Program-made: the position numbers and the translations under genes
DNA from: JAGRCP01 sp942490705
GTDB taxonomy: Bacteria > Chloroflexota > Anaerolineae > Caldilineales > Caldilineaceae
Assembly: GCA_942490705.1 (NCBI GenBank)
Contig: CALNXY010000003.1
Coordinates: 493,754 to 557,753, forward strand
DNA: 64,000 bases
Direction: 5' to 3'
Shown: in pieces, positions 46,631 to 56,154 of the stretch
Layout: each line of letters opens with the position of its first letter
Numbering within the stretch: the stretch's first letter is position 1
Notes under the pieces: model-generated
What the model saw: the letters and a program-made list of their open reading frames with translations, nothing else
What the model was told of the DNA's origin: nothing
Database searches by the model: none

Positions 46631-46900
46631 ATGCTAAAGACCGTACTCGACGCAGTGGACCGCCACAAGCAGCCCGTCAATCTTCGAACGCTGAGCAGCG
46701 AGTTGGAGATCGACGCCAGTGCGCTGGAAGGCATGCTCGATTTTTGGGTGCGCAAGGGCAAGGTGGCCAAACGCATGCCGGCCGCGCCCGACTGCACGCT
46801 CTGCAGTACCCTCTGCAGCGCGGACAGCGCCTGTCCGCTGCTGGCGGCTCTCCCCGTTACCTACATGCGCATTTCATCGCTCCGTCCGTCGCACAGTTGA
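46631..46900 (+). CDS. feoC: FeoC-like protein with Cys cluster
   Basis: An 89-aa protein starting 1 bp after FeoB. A winged-helix half (VLDAVDRHKQPVNLRTLSSE, then ASALEGMLDFWVRKGKVAK) is followed by a Cys-rich tail (CTLCSTLCSADSACPL) that could bind an Fe-S cluster. This is the FeoC layout: small, last in the feo operon, and thought to tune FeoB stability or activity by sensing oxygen or iron. Confidence 0.85.
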   Translation: MLKTVLDAVDRHKQPVNLRTLSSELEIDASALEGMLDFWVRKGKVAKRMPAAPDCTLCSTLCSADSACPLLAALPVTYMRISSLRPSHS

Positions 46901-47250
46901 GATTCCCCACTTTACAGCTGCCATTGTAACGATGTTCGCCCCACCTGAGCCCATTGGCAAACAGACCGTTCAGACGTCGCGTAGCTCCGTCTCCACGCGC
47001 CGGACAAATCTCAAGAAATCTGCGACAGTCGCTGAATCCTTCGACAAGTTCAGGCCACGCTTCGATCGGCTCAGAACGGGTCAGGCTTTTTCGTGGCCCA
47101 TGACCGGTGGCTTGAGAATTCTTGACTGCCGACGGAATTATGAATACCGATTGACATCTCGCGTCTTAGCGCGCTAGAATAGCCTCAATCGCACTTTTCT
47201 TCGTACACGTTCACTCGCAGCCCCACCGACAAAGAGCGCTTTCTCTCTGG
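46901..47250. other. Intergenic region with degenerate dispersed-repeat words
   Basis: About 350 bp without a supported gene. Around 47037-47080 it contains CCTTCGACAAGTTCAGGCCA and CGATCGGCTCAG, degenerate copies of the TTCGACA-AGCTCA repeat family seen at 19140 and 43605. A region before the next gene may hold its promoter, but no strong -35/-10 pair was identified. Confidence 0.4.
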
Positions 47251-50200
47251 ATGACAAGCCTGTGCCTCGACCACAAGACGAGATCATTGCCACACAATAG
47301 CCTTCAGTTGCTAGGCGCGTTTCGACTTATTCAGCACCGCGAACCAGTTGTATTGGGGCAACTTCGGCTGGAAGAGTTGATCGCCCTGCTCGCGATTCAG
47401 CCTGGAACACCCATCACGCGCGCCCGCATTGGCTATGCCTTCTGGCCCGATTCCAGCGACAAACAGGCGCGTACCAATGTCCGCAGCCTTCTCCATAAAC
47501 TCAAGAAAGCGTGGCCTGATGCGACCACGGCGATTGCCGTTGAGCGGACGGCGATCACCTGGCGTGCGGACGGGCCCATCGCAGTGGATGTGCAGCGATT
47601 TGGTGTGCTGCACGATCAGGCTATCGCAAGTCGCGACGCCGTCGAACGTATCCAGCTGTTGACCACAGCCGTGCAAGCTTATGGCGGTGATCTTCTCCCC
47701 GACTGCTATGCCGAATGGGTGCTTGCGGAACGGGAACGGTTACGTGGCAAGTATGCAACGTTGCTCGAGCAGTTGGTGACTGCGCTATTGGCGCAACGCG
47801 ACAGCGAGGAGGCGCTGGCCCAGGCCAAAACCCTTCTACACTTCGATCCTCTGCGCGAGAATGCTTATCGCCTGCTGATGCAAGCCTACGCAGCCCTGGG
47901 CGACCGCGCTGCCGCATTGCGCGTCTACCATACCTGCGCTTCGACTTTGCAGCATGAATTAGGCGTCGAGCCTTCGCCGGCCACAGAACAATTGCGATCT
48001 CGGCTGCTCCAGTTACAGGAGCAGCCGAGATCGTCGGGTGCGCCCCAGGCCAAAGAGCGCCAGCGCCTGGTCGGGCGCCACGAAGAATGGCGACAGCTTC
48101 AAGCAGCGTGGCAGCGCGCCAAGCAAGGAGAGGCCCGCTTTGTCTTGATCTGGGGGGAAGCCGGCATCGGCAAGACGCGTCTGGTCGAGGAGTTGCTCGA
48201 TTGGGTGCAGCGTCAGGGCCATGTCTCGGCCTCCAGCCGCTCCTACGCGGTCGAAGGCGCACTCACATACGCGCCTATCGCCGAGTGGTTGCGTTCGCCG
48301 GGCATCCTGCCTGCACTGGAGAGCATCGATGATCTTTGGCGGGTCGAACTGGCGCGTTTGTTGCCCGGCCTATCGGCCGACCGGCCCGATTTGCCCCCAC
48401 CCGGTCCGATGACAGAGGATTGGCAACAGCAGCGTTTTTTTCAGGGCATTGTCCATGCGCTGCAAGTCACTTCCGGGCCGCTTCTGCTGCATCTCGACGA
48501 TATGCAGTGGAGCGATGTCGAAACGTTGACGCTGCTCCAATTCCTGCTCCATGGCGTACGCAACCATCCTGTGCTGTTGATCGGCGGTATTCGCACCGAA
48601 GATGCGGGCGACAACCAGGCGTTGGCCTCTTTCGTGAACGCAACGCGCCATGCCGGCCAGCTTGACGAATTGCGCCTCGGTCCGCTTTCCGCACAGGAGA
48701 CCGCCGAGCTCGCCGCGCAGACGGCGGGCGAACAACTGGGCACGGACGTGGCCGAAACGCTCTTCACCGTCAGCGAAGGCCATCCGCTCTACCTCGTTGA
48801 AGCGGTGCGCAGCGGATTGGCTGTCTCCTTGGAAGAGACCAATGTGGCGCCGGCCATCTCCTCTGATATCGTCGGCGTCGCCGCCATGCCGGCCCGAATC
48901 TACAACCTGCTCACGACACGACTGGCCCAGCTTTCGGAGACGGCTCAACAGGTGGCAGGCATGGCTGCGGTGATCGGCCGCGCGTTTGATTATGAGATTC
49001 TTCAAGCTGCTGTATCACTGGACGAGACGGCGCTCGTCGACGCGCTGGATGAACTGTGGCGGCGCCGAATCATCCGCGAGCAGGCCGGTGACGGCTACGA
49101 CTTCAGCCATGACCGCATTCGCGAGGTAGCCTATCAGGAGATCAGCCGGGCGCGTCGCCGGCTCTATCACCGGCGGGTGGCCGAAGCGCTGGAGATGACC
49201 CCTGAGGCGGACCTGGACGATATCGCCGGTGAGTTGGCGGCCCATTATGCCCAGGCCGGCGATGCATCGGCCGCCTACCGCTTCTATCGTCGTGCCGCGA
49301 CCATTGCCCTGGAACAATATGCGCTGCGCGATGCTGAGCTGATGCTCGATGCCGCGAGCCGATATGTGCCGGACGATCCTGTGCCGCGGCTCGAACTGCT
49401 GCAGGAACAAGACCGCGTTTTTGAAAAGGCACTCCGAATCGAGCGTTGGGGCGAGAATCTCGACGCGGAGCGGATGATTCTGGAGACAATCCGACCGCCT
49501 GAGCCACACTTGCTGCTGGCGTATGAATTGAGTCGTAGCCAGCACTTTATGAGCATCAATCAGTTCGACCTTGCAGCCACAGCGATTCATCGCGCGATTC
49601 ACTTGGCCGAAGAGCGCGATGATGGAAATGCGCTGATCACTTGTTATCAGGTGTTCGGCACGCATTTGTGGAGTCAGTCGCGCATGGTCAAAGCTCGCCA
49701 AGCCTATGGACGAATGATGCACTATGCGCGTCTCGCTGGTGATCGTGCGGCTGAAGGAAGAAGTCTGGTGAGTCAGGCAGCGGTCGGCATGTTCTCCGGT
49801 GCGCCTGTGGACGAAATCATGGGCCAGCTTCAGGGTGGACTTGCCATTGCAGATGCATTTGGTGATAAGTTCGAACTCGCAAACATCTATGAAAAATCCG
49901 CCTACGCACGGATCGAAACAGCCGTCGGACACTGGACAGAGACCGAGCAAGAATTGCAACAAGCGCTTCAGTACGCTCGCGAATGCGGTGATCTGCGACA
50001 GGAGACGCTCGTATTGGACACGCTGGGCCGCTTTTATATCAAGGCCGGTGACTATCGCTCAGCCGCGCAGGTGCTTGCTGCCAGCGAGAAAATTGAACGC
50101 GAGCAACAGCACTATTGGTGGCGTAACTGGGTGACCGCGCACTACGTCGGTGCGATGAAGATGGAGATTGGCGATCTCGACAGCGCGCTTCCCATACTTG

Positions 50201-50814
50201 CCGAAGCCAGCGAGCAGCTCGGCCGGGTCGGCCACCTGGTTTACGAAGTCCGCGCGCGCTGCGATCTTGGCTTTGTCCATCATCTTGGCGGTGATGATAG
50301 ACAAGCGCTATCACTATTGGACGATGCCCTGGCGATGATGGAGGGGCTCGGTGAGTTGCGCTTTGACGCATTGGTGAATACGCGCATTGGGTATATTCTG
50401 GAAGCCGGCGGCCGATCCAATGAGGCATACGTTCTCTACGGATGGAGCCGCGAGCTCCAAGTCCGGATGGGACAGCACTATCTCGCCACGAACGCGCTGG
50501 CCGGTATCGCGCGCATTGAGCGCCAACGTGGACAACATGACGTTGCGCTCGACCATGCCGCGACCATCTGGAATACCATCGGCGGCCAGGAGGCGGATGC
50601 CACCATCGAAACGGCGCGTACCTTGGGCACCTGCTACACGATCTTCGACGCCCATAGTGATCCCCGCGCCGCGGCCGTCTTGGCTATGGCCTGGCAGCAG
50701 CTACAGCGTCGCGTTTCAACCATCGATGATCCGGATCGCGTCGAACAGTTCTGGCAGCTTGACGATCATCGCTTCTTCAGAGATATCAGATTCCGAACGG
50801 AGGGTGTTCAATGA
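47251..50814 (+). CDS. BTAD/AAA-ATPase/TPR transcriptional regulator
   Basis: An 1187-aa regulator. The N-terminus is a SARP-like winged helix (LQLLGAFRLIQHREPVVLGQ, NVRSLLHKLKKAWPD), followed by a bacterial transcriptional activator (BTAD) TPR domain (YGGDLLPDCYAEWVLAERER, ENAYRLLMQAYAALGDRAAA). An ATPase domain begins near residue 275 with LVGRHEEWRQLQAAW, Walker A WGEAGIGKTRLVEELL and Walker B LLLHLDDMQWSD. The C-terminal half is TPR-like. No C-terminal LuxR HTH is seen. It overlaps the next SDR gene by ATGA, so the pair is co-translated. Confidence 0.88.
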   Translation: MTSLCLDHKTRSLPHNSLQLLGAFRLIQHREPVVLGQLRLEELIALLAIQPGTPITRARIGYAFWPDSSDKQARTNVRSLLHKLKKAWPDATTAIAVERTAITWRADGPIAVDVQRFGVLHDQAIASRDAVERIQLLTTAVQAYGGDLLPDCYAEWVLAERERLRGKYATLLEQLVTALLAQRDSEEALAQAKTLLHFDPLRENAYRLLMQAYAALGDRAAALRVYHTCASTLQHELGVEPSPATEQLRSRLLQLQEQPRSSGAPQAKERQRLVGRHEEWRQLQAAWQRAKQGEARFVLIWGEAGIGKTRLVEELLDWVQRQGHVSASSRSYAVEGALTYAPIAEWLRSPGILPALESIDDLWRVELARLLPGLSADRPDLPPPGPMTEDWQQQRFFQGIVHALQVTSGPLLLHLDDMQWSDVETLTLLQFLLHGVRNHPVLLIGGIRTEDAGDNQALASFVNATRHAGQLDELRLGPLSAQETAELAAQTAGEQLGTDVAETLFTVSEGHPLYLVEAVRSGLAVSLEETNVAPAISSDIVGVAAMPARIYNLLTTRLAQLSETAQQVAGMAAVIGRAFDYEILQAAVSLDETALVDALDELWRRRIIREQAGDGYDFSHDRIREVAYQEISRARRRLYHRRVAEALEMTPEADLDDIAGELAAHYAQAGDASAAYRFYRRAATIALEQYALRDAELMLDAASRYVPDDPVPRLELLQEQDRVFEKALRIERWGENLDAERMILETIRPPEPHLLLAYELSRSQHFMSINQFDLAATAIHRAIHLAEERDDGNALITCYQVFGTHLWSQSRMVKARQAYGRMMHYARLAGDRAAEGRSLVSQAAVGMFSGAPVDEIMGQLQGGLAIADAFGDKFELANIYEKSAYARIETAVGHWTETEQELQQALQYARECGDLRQETLVLDTLGRFYIKAGDYRSAAQVLAASEKIEREQQHYWWRNWVTAHYVGAMKMEIGDLDSALPILAEASEQLGRVGHLVYEVRARCDLGFVHHLGGDDRQALSLLDDALAMMEGLGELRFDALVNTRIGYILEAGGRSNEAYVLYGWSRELQVRMGQHYLATNALAGIARIERQRGQHDVALDHAATIWNTIGGQEADATIETARTLGTCYTIFDAHSDPRAAAVLAMAWQQLQRRVSTIDDPDRVEQFWQLDDHRFFRDIRFRTEGVQ

Positions 50815-51653
50815 GCAATCGGGACTATGCAGAGCAAATTGATCTGACTGGCCAGGTTGCTATCGTTACCGGCGGAGGACGCGGCATTGGGCGGAGCATT
50901 GCACTTGCTCTGGCTGGGGCAGGCGCGAAAGTGGCTGTCATCGCGCGGACGGCCGGAGAAGTCGCCGAGACCGCAATCCTGATTGAAGAAGCAGGCGGAC
51001 GCTCGCTTCCCCTCACGGTCGATGTGACTGACGCCGCTGCTATCGAAGAAATGATCACAGAGGTCACGGATGCATTGGGGCCAATCGATCTGCTCGTCAA
51101 CAATGCGGCTGTTCCGGGGCCCCTTGGCATGACCTGGGAGATGACGGATGCCGCCTGGTGGCGCTGTATGGATATCAATGTCCGTGGGCCAATGCTCTGC
51201 AGCAGCGCTGTGCTGCCAGGCATGATCGCCCGACAAAGCGGGCGCATCGTTGCCGTCGCCAGCAACGCCGGGATCGGCGCCATGGCAGGCGCGTCCGCTT
51301 ACTCCGTGAGCAAATGTGCACTCATCCGCCTGTGTGAAAACCTGGCCGTGGAGGCGGCGCCGCACGGCATTCCGGTCTTCTCCATTGATCCAGGCATTGT
51401 CCGTACGGCGATGAGCGAGTCGGCGCTGGCATCTGAAACCCTTGGTGAACAGTTTGGCCAATATTTCGCTGAGGGTTTGGATGTGTCCCCTGAACTTGCC
51501 GCCGTCCTGGTGCTGCAGTTGGCATCCGGTCGTCTCGATCAGCTATCCGGATGCTACCTATCCGTGACGGATGATCCGGCTGATTTGGAGACGAGGGCGG
51601 AGACAATCATGCAAAACGACTTTCACCGACTTCGCCTTCGCACGTTGATCTAA
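50811..51653 (+). CDS. SDR family oxidoreductase
   Basis: A 280-aa classical short-chain dehydrogenase. It has the NAD(P) motif VTGGGRGIGRSIALAL, NNAAVPG, and a catalytic Ser-Tyr-Lys set in VAVASNAGIGAMAGASAYSV then SKCALIRLCENLA, with a PGIVRT loop. It starts within the stop of the BTAD regulator (ATGA). The substrate is unknown. Coupling to a large regulator suggests control by the same signal. Confidence 0.92.
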   Translation: MSNRDYAEQIDLTGQVAIVTGGGRGIGRSIALALAGAGAKVAVIARTAGEVAETAILIEEAGGRSLPLTVDVTDAAAIEEMITEVTDALGPIDLLVNNAAVPGPLGMTWEMTDAAWWRCMDINVRGPMLCSSAVLPGMIARQSGRIVAVASNAGIGAMAGASAYSVSKCALIRLCENLAVEAAPHGIPVFSIDPGIVRTAMSESALASETLGEQFGQYFAEGLDVSPELAAVLVLQLASGRLDQLSGCYLSVTDDPADLETRAETIMQNDFHRLRLRTLI

Positions 51654-51852
51654 AGAGAGATTCATCCCCCCATCAGTTTTGATTGAGAACAGCCTCACCG
51701 CGCCTTGCTCCCACGCCAAGTCGACCGCCAAGTTCACTACGGAACGCTTCTACGCGCCCCAAGGAACGCTAAAGAAGCGCACCCCACGCTACGCTCCTGA
51801 TGTCTCACGCTAGACGCTGGATTGATTCCGAACTGTGAGGAGTTGGAGCGCT

Positions 51853-52047
51853 GTGAAGGACGCGTCTCGTTCGCCACCCGCCAACCTGTTCACGCTGCGC
51901 CTCTGGCTAGAGCCATTGGGCGACGATCGCCGCGAGTGGCGTGGCGAAATCAAGCATCTGTTCACCGGCGAGGTCCGCTACTTCCGCCGTTGGGAAGAGA
52001 TCGCAACGCTCGTGCCTGAGATGTTGTTACGAGAGCCGGATTCTTAG
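51853..52047 (+). CDS. Small conserved-type protein of unknown function
   Basis: A short basic protein of about 64 aa. Upstream in-frame GTGs at 51835 and 51853 are both possible; GGAG precedes the later one. The core FTLRLWLEPLGDDRREWRGE then IKHLFTGEVRYFRRWEEIA is a two-strand-plus-helix pattern seen in small proteins next to regulators in this kind of genome. It has no known function. The codon pattern is GC3-rich like its neighbours, supporting a real gene. Confidence 0.55.
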   Translation: MKDASRSPPANLFTLRLWLEPLGDDRREWRGEIKHLFTGEVRYFRRWEEIATLVPEMLLREPDS

Positions 52048-52070
52048 AAACCTATCACAAGGAGGACCGA

Positions 52071-53567
52071 ATGAGACACCAAATGATCGTTGTTGTGGCA
52101 CTTGTGCTGGCGCTGATGGTGGCAGCCGTCCCGCCGGCTACGCCCATTATGGCTGCGTCGCTGCCCCAAGACGCCACGCCAACCCCTGTGCCGGAGGAAG
52201 AGCGCGAGACCGAAGAAAACGGGGAAGCGGTGGAGGAAGAGTTGGAACTTGTTACCGCTACCGCATACGCCGATCTTGTGCGCCCGGGGCGTGTTCTCAT
52301 GTCTGCCAGGGGCAATCACTGGGTCTATGATTCAGTGCCGCCGCTGGATGGGCCGAACGAAGAAGTCAACCCACTCGATGGCATGTTGGGTGCGCTGCTC
52401 TCCTGTGGCCTCTACATCTACGAAGCGGTCGCAATTGAGAACCATATTCCACTCAACCATGCATCGGGCACGGTCACCGGTGAGCTGGATACGCGTGGCG
52501 TGGCCGGCGCCGACGTAAACCCGCGCGTGCGCGCCTTCCACCTGACCATGAACGTCGAAGGCCCCAGCGCAGAAGAAGCCGCCATGATGGCTGCTGCAGC
52601 TTCTGAACGGTGCCCCATTTTTACGACGCTCAGTCTTTCTGCACCAATTACCGTGACAAACGTCGTCTACGGGCAAGCACAGGAGCCGGTGACGATCGCG
52701 GGAGATCCTTTGGTTGAAGATGCAACAGACGAGGCGGAGCTTGAACTGGCCCGCCCGTCAGCCCAGGCCCGTATGGTGGAATACGGGCGCGCCCTTGTTT
52801 CCGCACGCGGCAACCACTGGATCTACGATTCGGTGCCGCCGATCAAGGGTCCCAATGAGGAAGTCAACCCACTCGATGCGCTGATCGGCGCGCTGCCGGC
52901 TTGTGGCATCATGGTCTATGAGGCGGTTGCACGGGAGAATGGGATTGCGCTTGACGCTATTAATGCCACGGTGGAAGCCGATCTCGATCCCCGCGGCGTG
53001 GCCGGCGCTGACGTCAACCCACGCATCCGCGCCTTTCGCGTGACGATGAACGTCGATGGACCGACCATGGAAGAAGCGGCGATGATGGCAGAGGAATTTA
53101 GCCAGCGCTGTCCGATCTTCACCACATTCATACGGTCCGCGCCGATTGAGGTGACCAATGTGCTGATTGGTTCCGACACGGCGGCAATGGATGCGGCAGG
53201 CGAGCAGCCGGCAGACGCGAATGCCGCGCCCACTGTCACCTTCACCGCAGTCGACAACGCTTACGAAGGGCCGGACTCGATCCCTGGCGGCCTGACCCGT
53301 ATTGAGTTTGTCAACGCGGATGAAAAGGAGCACACGCTTTGGCTTGTCAAACGCGAAGAGGGCAAGACCTTTGACGATGTCCTGGGCGTTTTCATGACCC
53401 TTGGCAGTAGTGATCCCGACTTTCCTGAATGGGCCGTCTGGCATGGCGGTGTCGCTGCAGGGCCGGGAGAGACCGCGCCTACACCATCGATCTTACGCCG
53501 GGCGACTATTCGGTCTACTCCTTCAGCGCGAATGCAGATGGTGTGCCGGAGATGTTCACAGGCATGA
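52071..53567 (+). CDS. Exported double-OsmC protein, frameshifted before cupredoxin part
   Basis: Starts 4-10 nt after AAGGAGGACCGA. The signal peptide is LVLALMVAAVPPATPIMAAS. Two OsmC-like domains follow: domain 1 (nt ~52270-52665) with ARGNHWVYDSVPP, GALLSCGLYIYEAVA and SERCPIF; domain 2 (nt ~52770-53160) with the same motifs (GALPACGIMVYEAVA, SQRCPIF). Both conserved cysteines of the OsmC/Ohr peroxide-reducing fold are kept. A cupredoxin-like part follows (nt ~53240 on). A GC duplication at 53475-53478 then breaks the frame; the true continuation is in the frame ending at 53986. Confidence 0.8.
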   Translation: MRHQMIVVVALVLALMVAAVPPATPIMAASLPQDATPTPVPEEERETEENGEAVEEELELVTATAYADLVRPGRVLMSARGNHWVYDSVPPLDGPNEEVNPLDGMLGALLSCGLYIYEAVAIENHIPLNHASGTVTGELDTRGVAGADVNPRVRAFHLTMNVEGPSAEEAAMMAAAASERCPIFTTLSLSAPITVTNVVYGQAQEPVTIAGDPLVEDATDEAELELARPSAQARMVEYGRALVSARGNHWIYDSVPPIKGPNEEVNPLDALIGALPACGIMVYEAVARENGIALDAINATVEADLDPRGVAGADVNPRIRAFRVTMNVDGPTMEEAAMMAEEFSQRCPIFTTFIRSAPIEVTNVLIGSDTAAMDAAGEQPADANAAPTVTFTAVDNAYEGPDSIPGGLTRIEFVNADEKEHTLWLVKREEGKTFDDVLGVFMTLGSSDPDFPEWAVWHGGVAAGPGETAPTPSILRRATIRSTPSARMQMVCRRCSQA

Positions 53568-53986
53568 GCGCCGACCTGATCGTCACCGAGGTTGAGGATG
53601 CCGAGACCCCACCCCCCAGCGCCGATGTCCGCATCGAGATGATCGATTACGCGTTTGTTGTGGATGGCGCACCGGAAGCCGGTTCGGCGATCGTCGAATT
53701 GACCAACAATGGCATGGAACCCCACGAGGCCATCGTTTATCAGCTTGACGAGGACGTTTCCGTCCAGGATGCCATGGAGTTCATGATGGCCGGTGAGAAT
53801 GCAGAGGGTTCGCCGCCCTATATGATCGTGGGCGCCATGGCCCCGATGAGCAATGGCTTGACCGCCTGGTATGAACAGGAATTCGAGAGCGGCGACTACG
53901 GGCTCTTTTGCTTTATCCCTGACACGGCCAGCGTAGGCATGCGCCATCACGAACTGGGCATGATTGCACAGCTTACGGTTGAATAA
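53477..53986 (+). pseudogene. Cupredoxin-like C-terminus of the OsmC protein (frame-shifted part)
   Basis: This frame carries on the product after the 2-bp duplication: YTIDLTPGDYSVYSFSANAD, then a second cupredoxin-like domain (VRIEMIDYAFVVDGAPEAGS, ELTNNGMEPHEAIVY, FESGDYGLFCFIPD, GMRHHELGM). The H...C...H...M residues at the end look like a type-1 copper site. Restoring the frame gives an exported double-OsmC/double-cupredoxin protein of about 637 aa. The downstream part shows no decay, so the lesion is recent or an artefact. Confidence 0.75.
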
Positions 53987-54234
53987 CGGCATCTACCAGA
54001 CTACCAGACGGAGAGCGTCTGGCCATTTTGAGAACCCAACTCGGCGGCGTCACCGATCCAATACAGCGGTGACGCCGCCGATGCTATGGTGGGAAGCTGG
54101 TGATCGTTTTCATTCGGTCCGGAATCGAGTACACTGCAGCGGGAACATTTGTCCAACCCCAGCCGTCTTACGGATAATCAGCGCTCAGGGCGGCGCGTGC
54201 GCGCTCCACGCCCTCTATTCATTAGGCCAATATT

Positions 54235-55110
54235 ATGAGCAACGGATCGAATCAATCCTCTTTTTCCCGCAATCTGATCAACATCGGCCTGCCTTTGTTG
54301 CTCGGCATCTTTCTGGTCGGGACGGGGATGCTGCTCGTCAACCTCCAGCGCGATCAGCGCGAACAGGACGCCATCGCGACACAGCTGGCGGACTCTTTTG
54401 AGGCCACCGGCACCGCCCAGGCCGTCGAACAGGAGAACATCCTCGCCACGCGCGATGCGGTGGCCACGCTTCAGCTGCAGTCGGCCGAGGCGACCCTGCA
54501 ATTTGCGCCGACGGCCACCGCAGAGATGTTGGCATCCGCCTACCAGGCCGGCATCACCGCCGCGGCCGCGGGCAATTACGCACAAGCGCTGGACGAGTTT
54601 CGCGCCATTTATGCTGTCGATCCCAATTTCCGTGACGTGGGCGATCAGCTGGCCCGCGCCGTCCTGGCGCTGACGCCGACCGTGGCGCCGACCTGGACGC
54701 CGCTGCCAACCTGGACCGCTACCTGGACGCCGGAACCGACCTGGACGCCGCTGCCCACGTGGACCGCCACCTGGACCCCGCTGCCCTCGCCAACCGTGAC
54801 ACCGGGGCCGACCAACACGCCGTTCCATACGCCGACGTGGACGCCGTTGCCGACGCAGACTGCCACGTGGACGCCGTTGCCCACCCAGACCGCCACGTGG
54901 ACGCCGCTGCCGACACGCACGGCCACCGCGACCTGGACGCCCTTGCCAACCCAGACTGCGACAGCCACCTGGACGCCTCTGCCAACAGGTACGGCAACGC
55001 TTACAGCAACACCGACCGCAACATCGACCGACCGTCACACCGACCGTCACACCCGTCACACCGACCGTCACACCGACTGTGACGGCTACCGTTACGACGA
55101 CGCCAACTGA
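54235..55110 (+). CDS. Thr/Pro-rich surface stalk protein, N-terminal part
   Basis: A membrane-anchored protein (LINIGLPLLLGIFLVGTGML, residues ~14-35). It is followed by a helical stretch with a TPR-like unit (AGNYAQALDEFRAIYAVDPN) and then a Thr/Pro stalk built on TWTPLPT-type units (TWTATWTPEPTWTPLPTWTA). The frame shifts at a GACC duplication (55026-55033). Past that point this frame reads out-of-register RHTDRHTD, and stops at 55110. The real stalk continues in the frame that ends at 56059. Confidence 0.8.
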   Translation: MSNGSNQSSFSRNLINIGLPLLLGIFLVGTGMLLVNLQRDQREQDAIATQLADSFEATGTAQAVEQENILATRDAVATLQLQSAEATLQFAPTATAEMLASAYQAGITAAAAGNYAQALDEFRAIYAVDPNFRDVGDQLARAVLALTPTVAPTWTPLPTWTATWTPEPTWTPLPTWTATWTPLPSPTVTPGPTNTPFHTPTWTPLPTQTATWTPLPTQTATWTPLPTRTATATWTPLPTQTATATWTPLPTGTATLTATPTATSTDRHTDRHTRHTDRHTDCDGYRYDDAN

Positions 55111-56059
55111 GACGGCTACGGCGACACCGACTATCGCACCGACTAGCACGATGACACCAACGGCCACTGCGACGGAGACGCCGACTGCTACGCCAACGCC
55201 AACCGAAACGGAGACGCCGACGGCCACATCTACAGGGACGCCGACAGAGACGCCGACAGGGACGCCGACTGAATCGCCGACGGCGACGGTCAGCCCCACG
55301 CCGACGAACTCGGAGACGCCAACGGCTACCGCGACGGGGACGCCGCCGGTCGTCATCACAACGCCCGGTCCGACAGTGACAGTGACGGCAACGGTGACAG
55401 CAACGGTTACGCAGGAAGCAACGGAAACGCCCACAGAAGAGGCGACAGAGGAAGCAACGACGGAACCGACGGAGGAACCGACGGAAGAGGCTACTGAAGA
55501 ACCGACTGAGGAGCCCACAGAGGAACCGACGGCAGAAGCTACTGACGAGCCTACAGAGGAACCGACTGAGGAAGCAACGGCGGCGCCGACGGAAGAGGCG
55601 ACTGAAGAACCGACCGAGGAGCCAACCGACGAAGCGACCGAGACAGCGACAGTAACCCAGACGCCGCCCATCACGGGGACGGCCACGATCACGGCGGGCA
55701 CGATCATCACCGGCGCGGTTGTGCCGGCGCCATTGCCCGTCACGCCCGACGAGATCCCGACCCTGACGCTGACGCCTGAAATCGGCGAGCCGATTACCGC
55801 GGTGGCGGAAACGCCGACATCGCCTGCTGCAGAGGAGCCCGAGGCAACGCCCACGGCCCCGCGCGCGCCCACGGCGACGCCCCGGCTCATCGTGACGCTG
55901 GAGGTTACGCAAACCAACCGGACGCCTACGCCGCGTCCGGGTCGGGCAACGCTGCAGCCCCAGCCCATCAGCCCCCTGGGGACGCCGACGATTACGGTTT
56001 CAGGCACGATAACGTTTACATTGACGCCGACGTTCGATTTGACGCCGGCCCGGCGTTAG
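55079..56059 (+). CDS. Thr/Pro/Glu-rich surface stalk protein, C-terminal part
   Basis: Continuation of the preceding gene after a +1 shift. It passes from TPTATPT-type blocks to a Glu-rich block (repeated TEEPTEEATEEPTEEP units, nt ~55430-55640). It ends in a less repetitive region with PRLIVTLEVTQTN and a final TITFTLTPTFDLTPARR. No enzyme motif is visible. The joined product (~607 aa) would be a long surface spacer. Apparent antisense frames arise from its biased composition. Confidence 0.75.
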   Translation: MTATVTTTPTETATATPTIAPTSTMTPTATATETPTATPTPTETETPTATSTGTPTETPTGTPTESPTATVSPTPTNSETPTATATGTPPVVITTPGPTVTVTATVTATVTQEATETPTEEATEEATTEPTEEPTEEATEEPTEEPTEEPTAEATDEPTEEPTEEATAAPTEEATEEPTEEPTDEATETATVTQTPPITGTATITAGTIITGAVVPAPLPVTPDEIPTLTLTPEIGEPITAVAETPTSPAAEEPEATPTAPRAPTATPRLIVTLEVTQTNRTPTPRPGRATLQPQPISPLGTPTITVSGTITFTLTPTFDLTPARR

Positions 56060-56084
56060 GCAACGACAGAGTTCCTCAATGAAG

Positions 56085-56121
56085 AGCCGGACTTCTCGAA
56101 GAAGTCCGGCTTCTCTTTTTT
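56085..56121 (+). terminator. Rho-independent terminator after the stalk gene
   Basis: AGCCGGACTTCT pairs with AGAAGTCCGGCT (12-bp arms, 3-nt loop), followed by TCTCTTTTTT. The sequence is close to the hairpin at 63382-63414. Confidence 0.88.
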
Positions 56122-56154
56122 GTAATGTCGGTCCTCAAACTATGTGATGGACCG

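Noticed and set aside
54178..56007. A 609-aa minus-strand frame opposite the Thr/Pro stalk gene
   Set aside because: It is low-complexity Val/Gly/Ser/Arg with no domain, and arises from the composition of the plus-strand repeats. The plus strand has the membrane anchor, TPR-like unit and terminator.
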